A DNA stretch of 64,000 bases, taken from Streptomyces coelicoflavus. Its GTDB lineage: Bacteria; Actinomycetota; Actinomycetes; Streptomycetales; Streptomycetaceae. The position numbers and the translations under genes are program-made. The DNA lies in assembly GCF_003112555.1 (NCBI RefSeq), contig NZ_BEWB01000022.1, positions 31,968-95,967 on the forward strand, in the 5' to 3' direction. The notes beneath the pieces were generated by a model. The model did not search any database, was not told the DNA's origin, and worked only from the letters and a program-made list of their open reading frames with translations. Positions 9,361-16,392 of the stretch are shown here, piece by piece (within the stretch, counting starts at the first letter, position 1; each line of letters starts with the position of its first letter).

Positions 9361-10007
9361 CCCGGGCCCCGGCCTCTGCAGCTGATCGGGAGCAGTCACC
9401 CGCGGCACCTTTCGCTCCGGCGCCTTCGGCCGCCGTGTACGAGGTGCGCACGTTACGCACGGACGCCGAGCGCGAGGAAGCCGCCGCCCTCGTCCAGGAC
9501 AGCCAGCGCTGGCTCACCCTGCATGGTCTCCCCGTACCCGGGCAAGCCGACATTCCGGGCCTCCTCCGCGACCCGAAGACGAAGCCGGCCGGACTCTTCG
9601 AGGACGGGAGACTGCTGGCCTGCCTGATTCCCGAGCGCGACCCCGGCCTCAGCTGGGGCGAAGGCCCCTGTCTCTTCCTCGGCTACGTCCACACCCTGCC
9701 CGACGAGAGCGACGACATCACCCGCCTGATCACCCTGTGGGCATCGGACTTCGCCGCCCGCTTGGGGCTCCCGCACGTCCGTGCCGAGGTCACGACCCAC
9801 CTCGGCTACCCCGTGGAGTCCCGAGCCGACCTCTGTCTCCGACTCATCAACTACGGCTGGAACTTGATCGGGTCCGGCCGGGCACACGACGGCAATCAAG
9901 GAGTCCGCCTCGAATTGCCAGCCGAACACCGTGCCGGACTCCACGCGCTGATCAGCTGCCAAGTCCACCTGCCTGAGCCGATCTCCCCTGATCGGAGCAG
10001 CCTGTGA
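9357..10007 (+). CDS. GNAT-like acetyltransferase
   Basis: This 216-residue protein is predicted to have the N-acetyltransferase fold: strand-helix start YEVRTLRTDAEREEAAALVQ, central LFEDGRLLACLIPE, and LFLGYVHTLPDESDDITRLI, where the acetyl-CoA loop would be expected. The canonical RxxGxG loop is not obvious, so activity is uncertain. It is coupled by 4-bp overlaps to the genes on both sides (GTG 9357; stop overlaps 10004). Confidence 0.5.
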   Translation: MTRAPASAADREQSPAAPFAPAPSAAVYEVRTLRTDAEREEAAALVQDSQRWLTLHGLPVPGQADIPGLLRDPKTKPAGLFEDGRLLACLIPERDPGLSWGEGPCLFLGYVHTLPDESDDITRLITLWASDFAARLGLPHVRAEVTTHLGYPVESRADLCLRLINYGWNLIGSGRAHDGNQGVRLELPAEHRAGLHALISCQVHLPEPISPDRSSL

Positions 10008-10579
10008 CAACCGACGAACCGCAGCGGCCGGACCTCGCCCGCGAGCTGATTGCCCGTGCCGCGCAATCCGCCCGGCACCGGGCCAAGCGCGTACGCAATC
10101 AGCTCGACGCCATCCAAGTGGGTCAAGGCCGTCACATCGACCACGTCAACGCCAGAATCCTGGGCCACATCCTGGCCGACCACGATTGGCCCGGCCATCG
10201 CCTCGTCGGCCTCGACGGCGCCCGCGCCGCATGGAGCATCGCCCTGCACAGCGACGACGACTACGCCCTTCAGCGCGCCGCCACCACCCTGCTCGGACGT
10301 GCGGTCCAGGCCGGCGACGCGCTCGTCCAGCACTGGGCGCACCTGCACGACCGCGCCCTCGTCACCAGTGGACGCGCCCAGGAGTACGGCACCCAGTTCC
10401 TGCTGAGCGCCGACGGGATCGAGCTGTGCCCGCTGCGCGCGCCGGGGTCCGTCGACGCACGCAGAGCCACCGTGGGTCTGCCGCCCCTTGCCGTCGCTTT
10501 CACAACGGTGCGCCGCCGCTACGCACCGGACAGCTCCGCCGACGAAGCCCCGACCGTCCTCCTCTCGGGGGCCGCGTGA
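10004..10579 (+). CDS. DUF6624 family protein
   Basis: This 191-residue protein has the DUF6624 pattern: DHVNARILGHILADHDWPG, SIALHSDDDYALQRA, LHDRALVTSGRAQEYGTQF. The fold is probably all-helical and the function is unknown. GTG 10004 overlaps the preceding stop, consistent with one transcription unit. Family members recur next to regulators and RiPP genes in Streptomyces, but no activity is established. Confidence 0.7.
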   Translation: MTTDEPQRPDLARELIARAAQSARHRAKRVRNQLDAIQVGQGRHIDHVNARILGHILADHDWPGHRLVGLDGARAAWSIALHSDDDYALQRAATTLLGRAVQAGDALVQHWAHLHDRALVTSGRAQEYGTQFLLSADGIELCPLRAPGSVDARRATVGLPPLAVAFTTVRRRYAPDSSADEAPTVLLSGAA

Positions 10580-10653
10580 ACCAGCAGAACCCCGGGTTCT
10601 CTATCCGCCAGCCCACCTGCCGCAAATCTGCTCTGGGAAAGGTTCGTTGCCCG

Positions 10654-11121
10654 ATGAAGCTCACCACCGCCGTCCTCGCTGCCGGTGCTGCCGTCTCCCT
10701 CACCACCGCCGTGGTCGGAGCCACCCGGCTCAAGCAAGACGCACGGCATCAGGCCGAGCGTAACGAGGCGTTCCTCACCGGCACCCAGCTCGACTGGCTG
10801 GCTCAGGTGTCCAACAGCCCCGCCCTCGCCAGGCTGTGGGCTCCCGAGGACCTCGACGCCAAGGAGTACATGCAGCTGCTCGCGGCCAATCGGCTCATCT
10901 GCATGCTCAGCGTTCGCGACCGTCTCGGCTTCGTCCGTACCGGACATCTGCCGTTCTACGCCGCGAAGCTGATGGAGAGCGACGTCTGCCAGCGCTATTG
11001 GAAGCGGTTCGGCGGCCTCCGTGCCGAGGAGGCCGAGGGCGATGAGCAGGCCGAGCACTTCACCCGGGTGCTGGACCAGGCCGCCAAGAATCGCCCGCAG
11101 GCGCAGCGCGCAGCAACCTGA
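10654..11121 (+). CDS. DUF6082-like membrane-anchored protein
   Basis: This 155-residue protein has an N-terminal hydrophobic segment (about residues 3-24, TTAVLAAGAAVSLTTAVVGA) that would anchor it. A helical domain follows, with LDWLAQVSNSPALARLW, NRLICMLSVRDRLGFV and SDVCQRYWKRFGG, as in DUF6082 proteins. ATG 10654 has GGGAAAGG at 10635-10642. It is the last gene before the lanthipeptide precursors; a link to that pathway is possible but unproven. Confidence 0.6.
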   Translation: MKLTTAVLAAGAAVSLTTAVVGATRLKQDARHQAERNEAFLTGTQLDWLAQVSNSPALARLWAPEDLDAKEYMQLLAANRLICMLSVRDRLGFVRTGHLPFYAAKLMESDVCQRYWKRFGGLRAEEAEGDEQAEHFTRVLDQAAKNRPQAQRAAT

Positions 11122-11322
11122 CGCGTATCTCGGTCCCGTCACCCTTCTTCGGGCTCCGTGTCCGTCCCCAATTCTCAGCCGGACAGCAGTTCTCGTGTCT
11201 GGCGAGGTGGCCGAGGAGGCCCGAGCGGCGCAGGGCATACAGCTGCCGCCCATCGGACAGAGCCGGCCGTACAGCAACACACCGAATCGAAGCGTTCCAC
11301 CACATCGACCAGGAGGATTCCC
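11122..11322. promoter_or_regulatory. leader region before the lanthipeptide precursor genes
   Basis: These 200 bp separate the DUF6082 gene from precursor 1 and hold no convincing ORF. They end in a strong Shine-Dalgarno, AGGAGG at 11311-11316. This is the most likely place for the promoter driving the precursors, but I cannot point to a reliable -10/-35 pair. Confidence 0.35.
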
Positions 11323-11487
11323 GTGACTCCCAGGGTGACCGACCAACGCGTAAGGACCGTCTCGGCCTCTGCCGCGCAGGACCCGTTCGACCTCAACATC
11401 AGCGTCATCGAATCGGGTGGCACGGTCGCCTCCGACGGCGGCTGCGGCTCGACCTGCGGCAACGCCTGCATCTCCAGCGGCTCCTGA
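11323..11487 (+). CDS. FxLD-type lanthipeptide precursor 1
   Basis: This 54-residue precursor has the leader motif FDLNISVIES at residues 22-31, a variant of the FxLD box, and a core with DGGCGSTCGNACISSGS. The three Cys are spaced C-X3-C-X3-C, and Ser/Thr residues are available for dehydration. Asp-Gly lies just before the first Cys. The start is GTG 11323, 6 nt after AGGAGG; GTG 11335 is an alternative. LanB and LanC downstream should install the rings. It differs most from the other two: the leader has FDLN instead of FDLD and the tail is different. Confidence 0.85.
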   Translation: MTPRVTDQRVRTVSASAAQDPFDLNISVIESGGTVASDGGCGSTCGNACISSGS

Positions 11488-11500
11488 CCGCACCAGACCA

Positions 11501-11526
11501 CCGGCACGACGCCCATGTCGTGCCGG
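11501..11526 (+). terminator. hairpin between precursors 1 and 2
   Basis: A perfect 10-bp stem (CCGGCACGAC / GTCGTGCCGG) with a 6-nt loop begins 13 bases after the precursor 1 stop. No U-run follows. It could be a partial terminator or a 3'-end stabiliser that raises precursor 1 mRNA over downstream genes. Confidence 0.6.
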
Positions 11527-11550
11527 CGCCGCCCGCGCGGCACTCCCCTC

Positions 11551-11569
11551 GCGGCTCGATCGGAGCCGC
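11551..11569 (+). other. second small hairpin before precursor 2
   Basis: A 7-bp stem, GCGGCTC / GAGCCGC, with a 5-nt loop (GATCG) sits just upstream of the GGAGG ribosome site of precursor 2 (11580-11584). It may tune translation or processing. Confidence 0.4.
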
Positions 11570-11593
11570 GCACGGCAACGGAGGAATCAGCAC

Positions 11594-11725
11594 ATGCAGA
11601 ACGACGAATTCGACCTCGACATCAGCGTCCTGGAGTCCGACGACGGCTCCGCCACGCTGATCAACCTGACCGACGACGGCTGCGGCAGCACCTGCTCCAG
11701 CCCGTGCGCCACCAACGTGGCCTGA
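11594..11725 (+). CDS. FxLD lanthipeptide precursor 2
   Basis: This 43-residue precursor carries the exact FDLDISVLES leader box very close to its N-terminus (residues 6-15), so the leader is unusually short. The core ends DDGCGSTCSSPCATNVA with C-X3-C-X3-C spacing and Asp-Asp-Gly before the first Cys. ATG 11594 is preceded by GGAGG at 11580-11584. It is very similar to precursor 3 from FDLD onward (both share INLTDDGC and end CATNVA), indicating recent duplication. Confidence 0.9.
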   Translation: MQNDEFDLDISVLESDDGSATLINLTDDGCGSTCSSPCATNVA

Positions 11726-11762
11726 TCATTTTCCACCGCACGACGATTAGGGAGAAACCTGC

Positions 11763-11942
11763 ATGAACGCGAACACCATCAAGGCTCAGGCGCAGTCCCC
11801 GGCCGCCACGGCGGAGGGTGATGCGTTCGACCTGGACATCAGCGTCCTGGAGTCCGGCGACGGCTCCGCCACGGTGATCAACCTGACGGATGACGGTTGC
11901 AAGCCGAGCTGCAAGGGGTCTTGCGCCACCAACGTGGCCTGA
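11763..11942 (+). CDS. FxLD lanthipeptide precursor 3
   Basis: This 59-residue precursor was found by reading the frame directly. It has a leader with FDLDISVLES at residues 22-31 and a core LTDDGCKPSCKGSCATNVA. The Cys spacing C-X3-C-X3-C and the Asp-Asp-Gly before the first Cys match the other precursors. Two Lys in the core make the predicted product more basic than that of precursor 2. ATG 11763 follows GGGAGA at 11750-11755. It is the last gene before the hairpin and lanB. Confidence 0.88.
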   Translation: MNANTIKAQAQSPAATAEGDAFDLDISVLESGDGSATVINLTDDGCKPSCKGSCATNVA

Positions 11943-11959
11943 CCCCGAGCGCGCCAATC

Positions 11960-11996
11960 TGCCAGCCCGTGCGGCCTTGCGCCGCGCGGGCTGGCA
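11960..11996 (+). terminator. strong hairpin between precursor 3 and lanB (attenuator)
   Basis: A long stem (TGCCAGCCCG..GCGGC / GCCGC..CGGGCTGGCA, about 15 pairs plus one G-T) lies 17 bases after the precursor 3 stop and ends 29 bases before lanB. Such hairpins between lanA and lanB in other lanthipeptide clusters reduce read-through so that precursor mRNA exceeds enzyme mRNA. No U-tract is seen. Confidence 0.7.
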
Positions 11997-12025
11997 CCCC
12001 AACGCGCCACAACCAGGGAGGGTGC

Positions 12026-15000
12026 ATGGATTCACGGAAGGACGGTCCGCTGTACCGGTGCGCGGACGCTGCGCTGGTGCGCGCCGCCCGTTGCCCGAGG
12101 CTGCCGCTTCCCGCGTGGCCGGACCTCACCGACGACGCCCCGGATCGTGAGGTGCGGTGGCAGACGTGGCTGCGCGACGTCTGGTCGCTGTCCGAGGCTG
12201 CCGAAGCTATGGAACAGGCCAGCCCTCTGCTCGCGCAGCAGGTTCAGGCCCTGTGCTCGGTGGCCAGCCCTGAGACCCGTCAGGTGCGCCGCGCAGTGGT
12301 GTCGGTCATGCGGTACCTGCTGCGTATGACGGGCCGAGCGACCCCGAATGGTTTGTTCGCCGGCGTCGCGCACGCCTCGTTCGGGGAACGGCCGGGATGG
12401 TCCTGGGGTGAGGAGCACCGACCCGTCATCCGTGCCGATGGCGACTGGATCGCGGACCTGATCGCCCGCCTGGAAACACACCCTGAAGTTCTGCGGCACC
12501 TGCATGTGGTAGCCAACAACACCGTCTTCGTACGGGGTGATCGGCTGATCGTGCCCTACCCGTCCCGCTCACGCCACACCGAAGGCAGCCCGGCGGCTGA
12601 AGTGTCCCTCCGGTACACCAACGCCGTACGTGTCGCCGTCGATGCCGCTGCCTCGCCCGTCCCCGTTCATACCCTCGTGGAACTGATGAGGGCCGAGTAC
12701 CCCGACGTTCCCGCTGACCGGGTGGAAGGGCTCGTCAGCAGCCTGGTCGAGCGCGGTGTGCTCATCAGCAGCCTGCACGCGCCCTCTGCCACCCTCGATG
12801 CCTTGGACCACCTGGTCGAGCAGGCCGAGGCCGCCGGCGCGCCGTCAGCTGCGGACCTCGTGGCAGACCTGCGGGCGGTCCGCGACGCCATCGCCCAGCA
12901 CAACCAGGTTTTGGCTCCGACGGACGGCCGGTGCCTGCGTACTGCCTTACGTCTGAAGATGACCGCCTTGAGCACCGTCAAGGCCCAGCCGCTCACGCTG
13001 GACCTGCGCATGGACTGCTCTCTCACTCTGCCCCCAGAGGTTGCCCGCGAGGCTGAGAAGGCCGCCACGGTGCTGGCCCGGCTGAGTGCGTACCCCTTTG
13101 GCACGCCGGCGTGGAAGGACTTCCACAATCGGTTCTTCGAGCGGTACGGCATCAACTCGCTCGTCCCGGTCCGGGACCTGGTGGACCCGGACGTCGGCCT
13201 CGGCTTCCCGGCCGGATACCGCGACGCGGAAGCTGAGCAGCGTGAGGCCCTGACCAGCCGCGAACAGCGGTTGCTTTCCCTCGCCCAGGCGGCCGTCCTC
13301 GATGGCCGCGACGAAATCAGCCTGGACGAGGACCTGATCCGCACACTGACAGTCGGAGACCGAGACGCCCCGCAGGTACCGGCCCACACGGAGCTGCGCT
13401 TCCAGATCCGCGCCACATCCCAAGAAGCATTGGAGAGTGGAGACTTCGCCCTTCACGGCATCGCCCCCTCCCGCGGGATCGGCACCACGATCGGCCGGAG
13501 CCTGGGCTTGCTCGCACCAGAAGATCAGCGCCGCGCCGCCGCCATGCTGGGGAAGCTACCGGTCAACGCGCCCGGCTCGGTGCCCACGCAGGTCTCCTTC
13601 ACTCCACTCGACCGGGGAGACACCAACGTCACCCGCGTCGCCGAACTCCTGCCAGCCGTCATTAGCCTGGCGGAGCACCGTCCGGTGGACGAGCGCACCG
13701 TCACGCTCGACGACCTCGCCGTGGGCTGCGACCGCCGCAGGCTCTACCTCGTCTCCCTCTCCCGCGCGTGCCTGCTGGACCCCATGACCCTGCACGCGCT
13801 GGACCTGCGAGGCCACACGCCGCCGCTCGCACGCTTCCTCACCGAGATCAGCCGCTCCCAGACCGCCGTCCTGAGCATCTTCCCTTGGGCGTCCGCCACC
13901 GCCCTGCCGTACCTGCCGCGCGTCCGCTACGGGCGCGCGATCCTCTCGCAGGCGAGGTGGCGACTGGACCGGTCGGAGCTGCCCGACCGCCGCGCCCCCT
14001 GGAAGGAGTGGCACAAGGCGGCCGACGAGTGGCGCACACGCCGCCGAGTCCCGGACGAAGTCTCACTGGCTGAAGAGGACCAGCTCCTGCCGCTGGACCT
14101 CTCCGAACGTGCGCACCTCGCGCTGCTGCGCGCCCACCTGGTCACCCACGAATCGGCGATCTTGACGGAAACGGAATCCGACGGAGGCTGGTTCGACGGA
14201 CGGGCCCACGAGGTCATCGCCCCGATGACGGCCGTGCGCCCGCCCCAGTGGCCGGCTGTCCCGCCCGTGACCGCCGACCGACTCATCACGCGCGAGCACG
14301 GTCATCTTCCGGGCGCCGCCTTCTGGCTGCTGGTCAAGCTGTACGGGCACGTCGAACGACAGCCCGAGATCCTTGCCGACCACCTTCCCGTGCTGCTCAA
14401 TCAGTGGGACGATCAGCTGGCCTGGTGGTACATGCGCTACTGCGACCCCCGCTGGCACCTGCGCCTGCGCATCGCGGTCCCCAGCGAGCAGGACTTCGCC
14501 CTCACCGCGCGGCGCGTGAGTTCGTGGGCGAACGGCTTGCGGCGTGCCGGGCTCCTCACCGACATGCAGTTCGCGACCTCCTACCCAGAGACCGGCCGGT
14601 GGGGCGCCGGGCCGCTGATGAGTCTGGCCGAGGACGTCTTCGCCGCCGATTCCCGAGCGCTGGCCGTCCAGTTCGCCCAGAGCACCCGCCCGCACCGACA
14701 GGCCCTTGCCGCAGCGAACTTCGTGTCCCTCGCTGCGGCCTTCACCGGCAGCACCGCGGCCGGCATGGACTGGCTGATCACCCACGGCCGGATCATCGAC
14801 CCGCGTCCCATGGACCGGACCGTGCGTGGTCAGGCCGTACGTCTGGCCGATCCGACCGACGGCTGGGCTGCCCTGCGTGCCGTCCCCGGCGGCGCCGCCA
14901 TCTCCAGAGCCTGGAGCGGGCGCGATGCGGCCCTGGCTTGCTACCGGCAGAAGCTGGATGCGTCCGGTGGTGGCATCGACCCGGACCTTGTTCTCGACTC

Positions 15001-15118
15001 GCTGCTGCACGCCCACCACATCCGCGCCGCCGGCATCGACAAGGACGACGAGCGGATGTGCATACGGCTGGCCCACGCCGCCGCGATGGCCTGGACTCAC
15101 CGAGGAGATCACCGATGA
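12026..15118 (+). CDS. lanB: lantibiotic dehydratase LanB (glutamylation and elimination domains)
   Basis: This 1030-residue protein is a full-length class I dehydratase. The N-terminal glutamylation region contains LLRMTGRATPNGLFAGVAHA near residue 108, matching the conserved R-xTPxGxFAG block. The C-terminal SpaB_C/thiopeptide-type elimination domain begins near residue 765 (LPGAAFWLLVKLYG), with WWYMRYCDPRWHLRLRI near 803. It should glutamylate Ser/Thr of the precursors using Glu-tRNA and then eliminate glutamate. ATG 12026 follows GGGAGGG (12016-12022). The stop overlaps lanC (ATGA). Confidence 0.92.
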   Translation: MDSRKDGPLYRCADAALVRAARCPRLPLPAWPDLTDDAPDREVRWQTWLRDVWSLSEAAEAMEQASPLLAQQVQALCSVASPETRQVRRAVVSVMRYLLRMTGRATPNGLFAGVAHASFGERPGWSWGEEHRPVIRADGDWIADLIARLETHPEVLRHLHVVANNTVFVRGDRLIVPYPSRSRHTEGSPAAEVSLRYTNAVRVAVDAAASPVPVHTLVELMRAEYPDVPADRVEGLVSSLVERGVLISSLHAPSATLDALDHLVEQAEAAGAPSAADLVADLRAVRDAIAQHNQVLAPTDGRCLRTALRLKMTALSTVKAQPLTLDLRMDCSLTLPPEVAREAEKAATVLARLSAYPFGTPAWKDFHNRFFERYGINSLVPVRDLVDPDVGLGFPAGYRDAEAEQREALTSREQRLLSLAQAAVLDGRDEISLDEDLIRTLTVGDRDAPQVPAHTELRFQIRATSQEALESGDFALHGIAPSRGIGTTIGRSLGLLAPEDQRRAAAMLGKLPVNAPGSVPTQVSFTPLDRGDTNVTRVAELLPAVISLAEHRPVDERTVTLDDLAVGCDRRRLYLVSLSRACLLDPMTLHALDLRGHTPPLARFLTEISRSQTAVLSIFPWASATALPYLPRVRYGRAILSQARWRLDRSELPDRRAPWKEWHKAADEWRTRRRVPDEVSLAEEDQLLPLDLSERAHLALLRAHLVTHESAILTETESDGGWFDGRAHEVIAPMTAVRPPQWPAVPPVTADRLITREHGHLPGAAFWLLVKLYGHVERQPEILADHLPVLLNQWDDQLAWWYMRYCDPRWHLRLRIAVPSEQDFALTARRVSSWANGLRRAGLLTDMQFATSYPETGRWGAGPLMSLAEDVFAADSRALAVQFAQSTRPHRQALAAANFVSLAAAFTGSTAAGMDWLITHGRIIDPRPMDRTVRGQAVRLADPTDGWAALRAVPGGAAISRAWSGRDAALACYRQKLDASGGGIDPDLVLDSLLHAHHIRAAGIDKDDERMCIRLAHAAAMAWTHRGDHR

Positions 15119-16374
15119 ACCTGAGTGACAGCGCACTGGCCACCGCCGACGTCCTCGCCGAGCGACTCGCCTCACCGCAGGACGTACGGGGGCTGCACCA
15201 CCGCCAGGGTTGGTGGCCGCAGTCGCTCGCGCACGGCGCGGCCGGTGTCGCGCTGCTACACATCGAGCGGGCCCGCGCCGACCAGGGCCCGTGGCCACGC
15301 GCCCACGACTGGCTCGCCTGCGCCGCAGCCGAACCCGCCGTCGGCGGCCCGGACAGCCACCTCTACTACGGGGCGCCCGCGCTCGCCTTCGCCCTCCACG
15401 CCGCCGCCGACCGCCCCGGACGCTACGCCCGCGCCCTGGACACCCTCGACCGGTACGTCACGAAGGCCATCCTGGACCGGCTCGCGGACGCCCACACACG
15501 GATGGACCGCGGTGAGATGCCCTTGCTGGCCGAGTTCGACGCGATCCGCGGCCTGAGCGGGATGGGCGGGCTCCTGCTGCACCGCAATGTCCACACCGAC
15601 GTCCTCCGCGAGGTCCTGACCTACCTGGTCCGGCTGACCGAGCCGGTCAAGCACGACGGGGAAGTTCTGCCCGGCTGGTGGAGCCACCTCGCCCCCTCCG
15701 GCACGATCTCCCCGGCGTATCCGGAAGGACACGCCAACAACGGCGTCGCCCACGGCATCGGCGGCCCCCTCGCCGTGCTCTCCCTCGCGGCCCGCCGCGG
15801 CATCACCGTCGACGGCCACCTCGACGCGATCACCCGCATCCTGACCTGGTTAGACCACTGGCAGCAGGACAGCCCCGCCGGCCCGTGGTGGCCGTACTGG
15901 ATCACCCGCGAGCAGCTACGATCCGGCACGACCGGGCCCGGCCCCTCCCGGCCGTCCTGGTGCTACGGCACCGCCGGATTCGCCCGCGTCCAACAACTCG
16001 CCGCCCTGGCCCTCAAGGATCCGGCGCGCCAACACGCCGCCGAGTTCGCCCTCCTGCGCGCCATGACCGACTCCGGCCAACTCGACGCGACCGTGGACAT
16101 GTCCCTGTGCCACGGCTTCGCGGGCCTGGCGCACATCACGCGCCTCGCTGCCGACGACGCCCTCACGCCCGGCCTCACCGCATGCCTGCCCCGGCTCCTG
16201 GCCCCGATCGCCGACACCGCGCCGGGCGCCCTGGCGGACTCCCTGATCAGCCCTCCTAGCGGCGGCGACATCGGGCTCCTCGAAGGTGCCGCAGGCACCG
16301 CACTCGCCCTGCACTCCTTCCACACCGGAACGCCGTCCGCGTCCGGGTGGGAGACCTGCTTTCTGACCAACTAG
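15115..16374 (+). CDS. lanC: lanthionine synthetase LanC
   Basis: This 419-residue cyclase has the LanC zinc ligands: Cys283 in WCYGTAG and Cys332-His333 in CHGFAG. The catalytic-type His213 lies in GVAHGIGGPLAVLS. It should add Cys thiols to dehydro residues to make (methyl)lanthionine. Length is normal for a stand-alone LanC. ATG 15115 overlaps the lanB stop by four bases, so the two are translationally coupled. Confidence 0.92.
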   Translation: MNLSDSALATADVLAERLASPQDVRGLHHRQGWWPQSLAHGAAGVALLHIERARADQGPWPRAHDWLACAAAEPAVGGPDSHLYYGAPALAFALHAAADRPGRYARALDTLDRYVTKAILDRLADAHTRMDRGEMPLLAEFDAIRGLSGMGGLLLHRNVHTDVLREVLTYLVRLTEPVKHDGEVLPGWWSHLAPSGTISPAYPEGHANNGVAHGIGGPLAVLSLAARRGITVDGHLDAITRILTWLDHWQQDSPAGPWWPYWITREQLRSGTTGPGPSRPSWCYGTAGFARVQQLAALALKDPARQHAAEFALLRAMTDSGQLDATVDMSLCHGFAGLAHITRLAADDALTPGLTACLPRLLAPIADTAPGALADSLISPPSGGDIGLLEGAAGTALALHSFHTGTPSASGWETCFLTN

Positions 16375-16392
16375 ACGAAGAGAAGAGGAAAC

